A stretch of 5,102 nt of DNA from Angelakisella sp. (GTDB taxonomy: Bacteria; Bacillota; Clostridia; Oscillospirales; Ruminococcaceae), in the NCBI GenBank assembly GCA_013316495.1, contig WSMP01000103.1, forward strand, positions 1-5,102. The letters run 5' to 3'. The notes beneath the pieces are model-generated. The model did no database searches and was not told the origin of the DNA. It worked only from the letters and a program-made list of their open reading frames with translations. The position numbers and the translations under genes were made by a program. Of the stretch, positions 1-5,102 are shown piece after piece. The stretch's first letter is position 1; the number at the start of each line of letters is the position of its first letter.

Positions 1-1
1 C

Positions 2-1201
2 TACCAGCCCCAGCCCCCTGTAAAGGAAAAGAAGCACCGCTCCGGCAAGGGAGTGGGGGCCGGACTCATCGCTGCCTGCCTGGTGGTCTCGGTGGTGGGG
101 GGAGCCGCCGGGAGCTGGGGGATGAGCTACCTCTCCCGCCAGGAGGGAACCGTCTTCTACCAGGCGGTGGGCAGCACCGAAAAGGAGAACGAAAACGGCG
201 AGCAGTCCCCTGCGGACGGCGTCCAGGCCGGGTACACCGGCGGGGTCCTCTCGGTGAGCGAAATCGCGGCGCTGGCCTCCCCCTCGGTGGTGGAAATCAG
301 CACCGAAACCGTTTCCCGCAGCAACTTCCTGGGACAGTATATCCAAAGCGGGGCGGGCAGCGGGGTCATCTTCTCGGAGGACGGCATCGTGGTCACCAAT
401 GACCATGTGGTGGACGGGGCAAGTACCATCACCGTGCGCACCAAGGACGGCGAAAGCTACGAGGCAACCCTTCTGGGGACCGATTCCAAAACCGATATCG
501 CCGTCCTGCGGATTGAGGCCGACGGCCTCACCCCGGCTATCCTGGGGGATTCCGATGCCCTTTCGGTGGGGGAATACGCCATGGCCATCGGCAACCCGCT
601 GGGGCAGCTGGGGGGCACCGTCACCGACGGCATCGTCAGCGCCCTTAGCCGGGAGGTGAACGTCAACGGGGAGAATATGACCCTCCTCCAGACCAACGCG
701 GCCATCAACCCCGGCAACTCCGGCGGCGGCCTCTTTAACGAAAAGGGGGAGCTTATTGGCATCGTCAACGCCAAGTCCTCCAACGGGGCCTCCTCCTCCG
801 GCGCCAGCATCGAGGGCCTGGGCTTTGCCATCCCGGTGAACACCGTGAAAAACTCGGTGCAGGAGCTGCTGGATTACGGTTATGTCCGGGGCCGCCCGGC
901 CCTGGGAATCACCCTTCTGAATGTGCAGAACGCCCAGGACGCCTTCCAGTACCGGGTCAGCCGCCTGGGGGTCTATGTCCAGAGCGTCACCGAAGGGGGC
1001 GCCTCTGAAAAGGCGGGCGTCCAGGTGGGGGACTGCATCATTGCCTTGGGGGACGTGGCGGTCTCCACCCACGCGGAGGTGAAGAGCCAGCTAAATAACT
1101 ACGCCGTGGGGGATACGGTCCAGCTCCAGGTGATTCGGGACGGCAGGACCCTCACTCTGGATGTCACCCTGGAGGAGTTTAAGCCCGACGCCGAAAGCTA
1201 A
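2..1201 (+). CDS. htrA: HtrA/DegP-family membrane-anchored serine protease with C-terminal PDZ domain (5' end outside window)
   Basis: Trypsin-like serine protease of the HtrA (DegP/DegQ/DegS) family, which cleaves misfolded proteins or signalling proteins outside the cytoplasmic membrane. The frame is open to the left edge, so the start is not visible; 399 residues can be read. A GTG at 53 could be called as a start but would cut into the membrane anchor and lose the basic tail. In the visible fragment: a Pro/Lys/Arg-rich cytoplasmic tail (about 1-17), one membrane segment (about 18-38), a Glu/Asn-rich linker, the protease domain (about 85-290), and one PDZ domain (about 295-393). The triad is complete: His135 in TNDHVV, Asp165 in KTDIAVL, Ser240 in GNSGGG. 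The substrate-loop region NPLGQ and the AINPGNSGG block are typical of the family. It is convergent with the sigma/anti-sigma genes. Family assignment is secure; substrate and exact paralogue are unknown. Confidence 0.95.
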   Translation, partial: YQPQPPVKEKKHRSGKGVGAGLIAACLVVSVVGGAAGSWGMSYLSRQEGTVFYQAVGSTEKENENGEQSPADGVQAGYTGGVLSVSEIAALASPSVVEISTETVSRSNFLGQYIQSGAGSGVIFSEDGIVVTNDHVVDGASTITVRTKDGESYEATLLGTDSKTDIAVLRIEADGLTPAILGDSDALSVGEYAMAIGNPLGQLGGTVTDGIVSALSREVNVNGENMTLLQTNAAINPGNSGGGLFNEKGELIGIVNAKSSNGASSSGASIEGLGFAIPVNTVKNSVQELLDYGYVRGRPALGITLLNVQNAQDAFQYRVSRLGVYVQSVTEGGASEKAGVQVGDCIIALGDVAVSTHAEVKSQLNNYAVGDTVQLQVIRDGRTLTLDVTLEEFKPDAES

Positions 1202-1218
1202 GCCTAGAAAGCCGCCTT

Positions 1219-1257
1219 CCATCCCCCCGCTCCAGCCATTTAAGGGGGATGGAGCGG
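1219..1257 (+). repeat. Two mutually exclusive inverted repeats just downstream of htrA
   Basis: CCATCCCCC (1219-1227) is complementary to GGGGGATGG (1244-1252), 9 bp perfect. The overlapping pair CCGCTCCA (1227-1234) and TGGAGCGG (1250-1257) is 8 bp perfect. The right arms share bases, so only one stem can form at a time. No T-run follows, so neither looks like a normal intrinsic terminator. They may protect the 3' end of the htrA message, or be chance pairing in GC-rich DNA. Confidence 0.45.
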
Positions 1258-1280
1258 TGAGCTCCTGGGAGCAAGCCATT

Positions 1281-1396
1281 AAGGAGGAATGAAAAAATTC
1301 CCATATATTTCTCTACCTGCCGGGTGGACGGAATACCGGCCCGGCAGGCGGGAAAGCCAAACTTGGTCCGAGGCAGGCGCTGCCCGGCCTCTTTTT
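1281..1396 (+). ncRNA. Possible structured RNA or 3'-UTR element (unidentified)
   Basis: A run of nested complementary segments ending in a terminator-like hairpin. TTCCC (1298-1302) can pair with GGGAA (1350-1354) and encloses a 9-bp perfect stem, CCTGCCGGG (1316-1324) with CCCGGCAGG (1340-1348). Inside that lies a 3-bp CGG/CCG stem with an AATA loop. A small GCCA/TGGT hairpin (about 1356-1367) follows, then the terminator stem at 1370-1391. I could not match it to a riboswitch or RNA family from memory. A 50-codon ORF (1289-1441) runs through it, but its AAGGAGG is only 1 nt from the ATG and the terminator T-run lies inside it, so a protein is less likely. It could simply be the end of the htrA transcript. 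Confidence 0.3.
1370..1396 (+). terminator. Probable intrinsic terminator for htrA or the RNA before it
   Basis: GAGGC (1370-1374) pairs with GCCTC (1387-1391), and an inner GGC/GCC closes a GCT loop, with a small internal bulge. TTTTT (1392-1396) follows directly, then more T-rich sequence. It is the first hairpin plus T-run downstream of htrA on the plus strand. The bulged stem makes it moderate in strength. Confidence 0.5.
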
Positions 1397-1443
1397 CATT
1401 TTGCGGGAAAAAGAGATGGAAAGAAAAACGGCTCTCTATAGAA

Positions 1444-1484
1444 GCATCCCCCACCGGGAAGCGGTTGCTCCCTGGCGGGGGTGC
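1444..1484. terminator. Long hairpin between convergent genes, possible bidirectional terminator
   Basis: The left arm 1444-1462 pairs with the right arm 1467-1484 around a GGTT loop, forming a stem of about 17 bp with one bulge and one or two mismatches. It sits just beyond the stop codon of the minus-strand anti-sigma gene (stop at 1495-1497) and downstream of plus-strand htrA, where a shared terminator is expected. The minus-strand T-run (GTTTTT) comes only about 14 nt after the stem and the plus-strand side has just GTTTAT, so termination efficiency is uncertain. Confidence 0.4.
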
Positions 1485-1494
1485 GTTTATCCCT

Positions 1495-2076
1495 TTACGG
1501 TGTGGGCTTTTCATACCCGTGGGGGCTGATGATGTAGCCCCCCTGCTCCTCCACCGTCAGGTAAAGGACCTTGTCGCCGTCCTTCAGCTGGACGTAGCAG
1601 ACCCCATCCTGGAATTTGTCGGTAATTTCCAGCTTTTGGTCGTGGTAGTAGACCCAGACGGTGCCATCCTCCAGGTACTCCACCTGGGGATGCTCCAGCT
1701 CCTCCAGAATCTCCTCTTCGGTGAGGGGCCGCTCCTGGCCAAACATCCCAATGGCCACACCGCCGCCGCCAATGCTGCGGGGGTTGCCGTCCTCGTCCTC
1801 GTAGGAGAGGTTGTAGCTGTTCCCCCGGATATCCAGCACGGCATTGGTTTGGTCCCCGTGGATCCAGATTTGGACGGCGCGACGGATGCCCCCCACATCG
1901 GCGGCGTAGGCGACGGTTGCCATCGCCACCACCAGGACCACGGCGGCACAGAGGGCCGCCAGCTTACGAACCGGCAGAATCCTTACATTGTCATTCATTG
2001 CTTTGACCTCCATAAAATCCTCCTGGGAGGCCCGGAGCAGGGAAAAGGTCCGCTTGTACCGCTCTTTGTCAGTCAT
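1495..2076 (-). CDS. Probable single-pass membrane anti-sigma factor for the upstream ECF sigma factor
   Basis: 193-residue protein with a short cytoplasmic N-terminus (1-38, containing the FSLLRASQEDF stretch), one membrane helix (about 39-59, ALCAAVVLVVAMATVAYAA), and an extracytoplasmic region of about 134 residues with a Gly-rich SIGGGG stretch, an acidic EEEILEELE helix and a beta-rich C-terminal half. The ATG overlaps the end of the sigma gene by 8 nt (ATGACTGA), and GGAGG lies 9 nt upstream, so the two are translationally coupled. The role rests on this position and topology: a short N-terminal segment plus one membrane helix is common in small anti-sigma factors of Clostridia, which hold the sigma factor at the membrane until a signal arrives. 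I do not recognise the extracytoplasmic domain, and no zinc-binding ZAS motif (HxxxCxxC) is visible. It could instead be an accessory membrane protein of the same signalling unit. Confidence 0.75.
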   Translation of the reverse strand: MTDKERYKRTFSLLRASQEDFMEVKAMNDNVRILPVRKLAALCAAVVLVVAMATVAYAADVGGIRRAVQIWIHGDQTNAVLDIRGNSYNLSYEDEDGNPRSIGGGGVAIGMFGQERPLTEEEILEELEHPQVEYLEDGTVWVYYHDQKLEITDKFQDGVCYVQLKDGDKVLYLTVEEQGGYIISPHGYEKPTP

Positions 2077-2548
2077 TGTTCCAGTCCTCCTTCAGTCTGT
2101 CTTTCAGAAGCGCTCTTGCCCGGCTTAGACGGCTTTTTACCGTGCCGCTGGGACACCGCAGAATCTGGGCGATTTCCCGGATGTCGTAGTCCTCGTAGTA
2201 AAACATATGGACCACAATGCGGTACTTTTCATCCAGCCCCATAACCGCCTCAAACAGCTGGCTGTCCGCCGGCTCCTCAAAGGGGAGGGCGGTCAGCTCC
2301 TCCACCCAGGCGGTTTGATTTCTCCGCCAAAAGGAACTGCGGATATCCTTGGCCCGGTTGATGACCACACGGATGAGCCAGGCCTTGATGTGTTCCTCGC
2401 TGGCAAAATCCTTTTTGATGCCGCAGTACCGGATGAGGGTATCCTGCATGGCGTCCTCGGCGTCCTCCCGGTTTTGGCACACGGTGAAGGCGATGGCGAA
2501 CAGCCGGTCCGCATAGGTCTGGAAAACAGCTTCTGTCGATGGTTTCAC
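2069..2548 (-). CDS. ECF-type RNA polymerase sigma-70 family sigma factor
   Basis: 159-residue sigma factor of the extracytoplasmic function group, with only regions sigma2 and sigma4. Region 2 lies at about residues 7-75 and includes the core-binding and -10 helix block REDAEDAMQDTLIRYC. Region 4 lies at about 105-155, with the helix-turn-helix IREIAQILRCPSGTVKSRLSRARALL. I chose the GTG at 2546-2548: GAGG lies 7 nt upstream, the protein then begins directly at sigma2, and an ECF-like promoter ends just before it. A TTG at 2617 would add 23 residues but would place the promoter inside the gene. The C-terminus overlaps the membrane anti-sigma gene by 8 nt. It probably directs polymerase to its own promoter and to an envelope-stress regulon; the signal is unknown. 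It is convergent with htrA and separated from the ispH-rpsA operon by a strong terminator. Confidence 0.93.
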   Translation of the reverse strand: MKPSTEAVFQTYADRLFAIAFTVCQNREDAEDAMQDTLIRYCGIKKDFASEEHIKAWLIRVVINRAKDIRSSFWRRNQTAWVEELTALPFEEPADSQLFEAVMGLDEKYRIVVHMFYYEDYDIREIAQILRCPSGTVKSRLSRARALLKDRLKEDWNND

Positions 2549-2589
2549 AAAAACGCCTCTTTTCTCTTTGAAGGTCCCTTCACCTACAA

Positions 2590-2613
2590 TACGGAGCAGA
2601 GGGGAAAAAGGTT
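2590..2613 (-). promoter_or_regulatory. Putative ECF-type promoter of the sigma/anti-sigma operon
   Basis: On the minus strand AACC (2613-2610) and CGTA (2593-2590) are separated by exactly 16 nt, the AAC...CGT arrangement common to self-regulated ECF promoters. An A/T-rich tract (about 2614-2632) lies directly upstream and could act as an UP element. Transcription would begin near 2583, about 35 nt before the GTG start. This is pattern-based only. Confidence 0.5.
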
Positions 2614-2636
2614 GCAAAAAATAAAAAATTTCTTCG

Positions 2637-2670
2637 GCCGGGGGGGAGTGGACCTCCCGGCGGTTTTTTT
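2637..2670 (+). terminator. Plus-strand intrinsic terminator with no gene in front
   Basis: The 9-bp stem 2637-2645 with 2653-2661 (one G-U pair) has loop GAGTGGA and is followed by GG and seven T (2664-2670). It has the form of an intrinsic terminator for plus-strand transcripts. No plus-strand gene lies between htrA and here; such a transcript would be antisense to the sigma and anti-sigma genes. On the minus strand, T-runs also follow the hairpin after about 8 nt, so it may act both ways. Confidence 0.55.
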
Positions 2671-2701
2671 CAGCCAGGGAAGAACGCTGCTGTTTTCAAT
2701 T

Positions 2702-2734
2702 AAAAAGGAGCACCGCAAATCTGCGATGCTCCTT
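2702..2734 (-). terminator. Intrinsic terminator of the plsC-ispH-rpsA operon
   Basis: Minus-strand stem AAGGAGCATCGCA with TGCGGTGCTCCTT (13 positions, one mismatch; 2734-2722 with 2717-2705) has a 4-nt loop and runs into a T-rich tract (complement of 2702-2706). It begins 28 nt after the stop codon of the fusion gene. This is the strongest terminator in the window. Confidence 0.88.
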
Positions 2735-2761
2735 CTGTTTTGCGTGAAAGGGGACCGTGTC

Positions 2762-4759
2762 TTACTCCTCGACGGGGGCCTCTTCCGCCTGGAAGGCTTC
2801 CGCCACGTTGGCGTCCTCCTCGGCGGCTTCCCGGTCGGCCAGCAGAGCCTTGATGGAGAGGCTGGCGCGCTTTTTCTCGTAGTCCAGCTCGGTGATCTTG
2901 GCCTCCACCACATCGCCCACCGAGAGCTTGTCGGCAACCTTTTCCACCCGCTCCCTGGCAATCTGGGAGATGTGGATCAGGCCGTCGATGCCGGGGATGA
3001 TCTGGGCGAAGGCGCCAAAGGCGGTGATGGACATAATCTGCACAGTGACCACATCCCCCACCTGGTGCTGGGTCTTGATGACCTCCCAGGGGTTATCCTC
3101 GGACTTCTTGTAGATGAGGGAGACCTTTTTGTTCTCCATATCCACATCCTTGACGGTTACGGTGACGGTATCCCCCACCTTCACCACCTCGGAGGGATGC
3201 TTGACACGCAGCCAGGTGAGGTCAGTCATGCCCACGCGGCCATCCACGCCACCCAGGTCCACAAAGACGCTGAAGTTGGTGATGGACTTGACAACGCCGG
3301 TGTAGACCTTGCCAACCTCCACTTCCTCCCAGAACTTCTTGGCCAGCTCTTCCCGCTGGGCCCGGAGGACGGCGCTGATGGAGCCCAGGGCGCGGCGGCG
3401 CTGGCGGTTGGTCTCCAGAATCTTAAAGTTCACTTCCTTGCGCAGGAGGGTGGACAGATCCCCGTCACGGGGAACACCGGACTGGGAGGCGGGGATGAAG
3501 ACCTTGACGCCGTTGGTCAGCACCAGGATGCCGCCCTTGATGACCTCGGTGACGATTCCGGTGAGGACCTCCCCGGTCTCCCCGGCGTTCATCACCTTCT
3601 CGAAGCCGGCGGCCTGGTCCAAACGCTTTTTGGAGCACATCACGGTGCCCTCCACGTCGTTGACCCGCACCACCAGCAGCTCAATCTCGTCCCCCACCTT
3701 TACGATGTCCTCCGGCTTGGCGGAGGGGTCGTCGGTAAGCTCGCTCATAGGGACAAAGCCGGCGTGCTTGGTGCCGATGTCCACAAAGATCTCGTTCGGC
3801 TTGATGCCGGTAACGATACCCGTTACCTTCTCCCCATTATATGTACTTTTGAAGGATTGCTCCAGCATCTCCTCAAAAGTCATGTCGTTGCTGATGTTAT
3901 CCATTCTGCTCATGGTTTCTTGAACCTCCTTAATTATACAAACCGGTGTCGAAGCGCCGGCAGTAATTCCAATAAAAGACGCCTGGGAAAAAAGCCCCTG
4001 GTGTTGGGGAAGCTCCTCTGCCTCCTGCACCAGCACGGTGGGACAGTTGGCGGAGCAGATGCTGTACAGCTTCCGGGTATTGGAGCTGTGGGTTCCTCCA
4101 ATAACCACCATGGCGTCCGCCTGGGCGGAGAGCCTGGCAGCCTCTTCTTGCCGTACTACAGTAGCTTTACATATTGTATCAAATATCTTGAGATTTGTAC
4201 ACACCTTTTTTGCAGAAAAAGCGGTTTTCTCCCATTCTTGTCTGTTAAAAGTGGTCTGAGCCACCAAAACGAAGGGGAGTTTGTGGAAATTTTCCAAAGA
4301 AAGAACGGCGTTTTCCAGTTCTTTTCCAGTTTGGACCACCAGAAAGGGGCCCCGGCAGTGGCCGGTGATGCCCTGAACCTCCGGATGGCCGGGGTCTCCG
4401 GCCACCAGCACCACCGTCTCCGGCGGCTGCGCGGCTACAATGCGGTGGACCTTGGCGACAAAGGGACAGGTGGCGTCCGCGTACCGGACCCCCGCCTCCT
4501 CCAGCTGGCGGCTCACCGCCAGAGAGACCCCGTGGGCCCGGATGACCACCACCCCGTCCCCAGGGGCTTCCTCCGGGGATTCAATCACCGTAACCCCCGC
4601 ATCCCGAAGCTGGCGGATGACGGTGTCGTTGTGGATGATGGGCCCCAGGGTGCAGACCGGGTAACGGCCCGCGGCCTTTGCGGCTTCCTCCTGCACCATC
4701 TCCACCGCCCGGCGCACCCCAAAGCAAAAGCCGGCGGTTTTTGCAGTCTCAATCCTCAA
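2762..4759 (-). CDS. ispH-rpsA: Bifunctional fusion: 4-hydroxy-3-methylbut-2-enyl diphosphate reductase (IspH) and ribosomal protein S1
   Basis: 665-residue fusion. Residues 1 to about 282 are IspH, the 4Fe-4S enzyme that makes IPP and DMAPP in the last step of the MEP isoprenoid pathway. Cluster ligands Cys12 (AGFCFGV), Cys98 (ATCPFV) and Cys197 (TICKAT) are present. So are His43, His76 and His125, Glu127, and the Ser225-Ser226-Asn227 substrate block, so this half looks active. Residues about 309-379, 396-465, 483-552 and 568-639 are four S1 (OB-fold) RNA-binding domains, followed by an acidic tail; four domains is usual for the short S1 of Firmicutes. I chose TTG 4757-4759: GGAGG lies 7 nt upstream, the IspH N-terminus then begins normally, and the start overlaps the plsC stop as TTGA. 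An ATG at 4772-4774 would give 670 residues but overlaps that ribosome binding site. The fusion is known in Clostridia. Confidence 0.96.
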   Translation of the reverse strand: MRIETAKTAGFCFGVRRAVEMVQEEAAKAAGRYPVCTLGPIIHNDTVIRQLRDAGVTVIESPEEAPGDGVVVIRAHGVSLAVSRQLEEAGVRYADATCPFVAKVHRIVAAQPPETVVLVAGDPGHPEVQGITGHCRGPFLVVQTGKELENAVLSLENFHKLPFVLVAQTTFNRQEWEKTAFSAKKVCTNLKIFDTICKATVVRQEEAARLSAQADAMVVIGGTHSSNTRKLYSICSANCPTVLVQEAEELPQHQGLFSQASFIGITAGASTPVCIIKEVQETMSRMDNISNDMTFEEMLEQSFKSTYNGEKVTGIVTGIKPNEIFVDIGTKHAGFVPMSELTDDPSAKPEDIVKVGDEIELLVVRVNDVEGTVMCSKKRLDQAAGFEKVMNAGETGEVLTGIVTEVIKGGILVLTNGVKVFIPASQSGVPRDGDLSTLLRKEVNFKILETNRQRRRALGSISAVLRAQREELAKKFWEEVEVGKVYTGVVKSITNFSVFVDLGGVDGRVGMTDLTWLRVKHPSEVVKVGDTVTVTVKDVDMENKKVSLIYKKSEDNPWEVIKTQHQVGDVVTVQIMSITAFGAFAQIIPGIDGLIHISQIARERVEKVADKLSVGDVVEAKITELDYEKKRASLSIKALLADREAAEEDANVAEAFQAEEAPVEE
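3911..3931 (-). promoter_or_regulatory. Internal ribosome binding site and ATG at the IspH/S1 joint
   Basis: Minus-strand AAGGAGG (3931-3925) stands 11 nt before an ATG (3913-3911) in the frame of the fusion gene. Starting there gives a 383-residue protein holding only the four S1 domains, close to the size of separate short S1 proteins. The Shine-Dalgarno bases also encode the conserved IspH C-terminal residues Ile-Lys-Glu-Val, so they may be a by-product of coding. Confidence 0.4.
4173..4201 (-). promoter_or_regulatory. Weak candidate sigmaA-type promoter inside ispH
   Basis: Minus-strand TGTACA (4201-4196) and TACAAT (4178-4173) are spaced by 17 nt in an AT-rich island. The -10 matches the TATAAT consensus at 5 of 6 positions, the -35 at 4 of 6. 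It points towards the S1 half, with about 260 nt to the internal S1 start. AT-rich sequence gives such matches by chance, so confidence is low. Confidence 0.2.
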
Positions 4760-5102
4760 GGCTCCGCCTCCCATCCCAGCAGGGTGTTGATGCGGCCCAT
4801 AATGAGCTTGCTGGCCCGGCGGAGGGAGACCCGCTCCCCCTCCTCAAAGCCCAGCTCCCGGTAGGGGATGAGGGGGCCGATTTTCACCGTGATAGAGGAG
4901 CGCAGCCCCCGCCGCTCCCCAAACAGGAGGGCGCAGGGGAGAACGTCCGCCCCGGTTTGGCGGGCGATGAAAGCGGCGCCGGATTTGGGCTTCATGGGGC
5001 CGCCGGTGCGGTTGCGGGTCCCCTCCGGAAAGATCCCCAGCAGGTGCCCCTCCTTCACCAGCTCCACCGCGTGGTCGATGGCCCCAAAGTCCCCCTCCCC
5101 CC
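4756..5102 (-). CDS. plsC: PlsC-type 1-acyl-sn-glycerol-3-phosphate acyltransferase, C-terminal part (start outside window)
   Basis: About 115 C-terminal residues of a lysophosphatidic acid acyltransferase-like enzyme, which adds the second acyl chain to make phosphatidic acid at the inner membrane face. The frame is open to the right edge (GEGDFGAIDHAVELVKEG...), so the GTG at 5065-5067 is not a real start. Visible family marks are the FPEGTR phosphate-binding motif, the KSGAAFIA segment and the GADVLPCAL block (motif IV). The catalytic HX4D motif would lie beyond the window. The stop TGA overlaps the TTG start of ispH-rpsA by 4 nt, so they are co-transcribed and coupled. Neighbourhood cmk-plsC-ispH is usual in Clostridia, so cmk may lie next; that is inference. 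Confidence 0.9.
   Translation of the reverse strand, partial: GEGDFGAIDHAVELVKEGHLLGIFPEGTRNRTGGPMKPKSGAAFIARQTGADVLPCALLFGERRGLRSSITVKIGPLIPYRELGFEEGERVSLRRASKLIMGRINTLLGWEAEP

Noticed and set aside
53..55. GTG as start of htrA
   Set aside because: The frame continues upstream to the window edge with a basic, Pro-rich tail typical before the membrane anchor, and no ribosome binding site stands at a proper distance.
1289..1441. 50-codon ORF after AAGGAGG downstream of htrA
   Set aside because: The Shine-Dalgarno is only 1 nt from the ATG, the terminator T-run lies within the ORF, and the peptide has no recognisable features. A structured RNA or 3'-UTR fits better.
1324..2244. 306-codon open frame on the plus strand
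   Set aside because: It is antisense to the anti-sigma and sigma genes, has no recognisable domain, and crosses the terminator-like hairpins at 1370-1396 and 1444-1484.
2069..2617. Longer sigma factor starting at TTG 2617
   Set aside because: The extra 23 residues would cover the candidate promoter and lack a good ribosome binding site, while the GTG at 2548 has one and gives a normal ECF N-terminus.
3933..3938. Perfect TATAAT on the minus strand just before the internal S1 ribosome binding site
   Set aside because: No fitting -35 box lies 16-18 nt upstream, it lacks the TGn extension, and a start 7 nt downstream would remove part of the ribosome binding site.
2207..4864. 885-codon open frame on the plus strand
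   Set aside because: It runs antisense through ispH-rpsA and the sigma factor gene, its translation is low-complexity His/Gly/Leu-rich with no domain, and it follows from the GC-rich codon pattern of the real minus-strand genes.

Overview
This window looks like chromosome of a high-GC member of the Clostridia, most likely an Oscillospiraceae relative (Flavonifractor/Intestinimonas-like). Three things suggest this: the single-gene IspH-ribosomal protein S1 fusion, which is a Clostridia feature; the gene order plsC then ispH-rpsA; and the high GC content with strong AGGAGG-type ribosome binding sites. The genus is inference.

Layout. From 2 to 1201 on the plus strand lies the 3' part of a membrane-anchored HtrA-type serine protease; its start is outside the window. 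From 1202 to 1494 is a convergent intergenic region with several inverted repeats, a possible structured RNA ending in a terminator-like hairpin (1281-1396), and a strong hairpin at 1444-1484. On the minus strand, from right to left, come: the C-terminal part of a PlsC-type 1-acyl-glycerol-3-phosphate acyltransferase (4756 to window edge); the IspH-S1 fusion (2762-4759), overlapping plsC by 4 nt; a clear intrinsic terminator (2702-2734); then an ECF-family sigma factor (2069-2548) with its own ECF-like promoter, and an overlapping single-pass membrane protein that is probably its anti-sigma factor (1495-2076).

How the genes work together. plsC and ispH-rpsA form one housekeeping operon (phospholipid acylation, isoprenoid precursor synthesis, translation). 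The sigma/anti-sigma pair is a separate, probably self-regulated envelope-signalling unit. The HtrA protease faces the same extracytoplasmic space as the anti-sigma factor and could act in the same stress response, but nothing in the sequence proves this.

Most worth a second look: a Shine-Dalgarno sequence and ATG exactly at the IspH/S1 joint, which could give a free S1 protein of ordinary length; a sharply AT-rich island inside the ispH part (35% GC over 100 nt against 74% a few hundred nt away); the possible structured RNA downstream of htrA; and a plus-strand terminator with no plus-strand gene in front of it. I found no CRISPR array, mobile element, tRNA or rRNA, and no clearly new multigene system.
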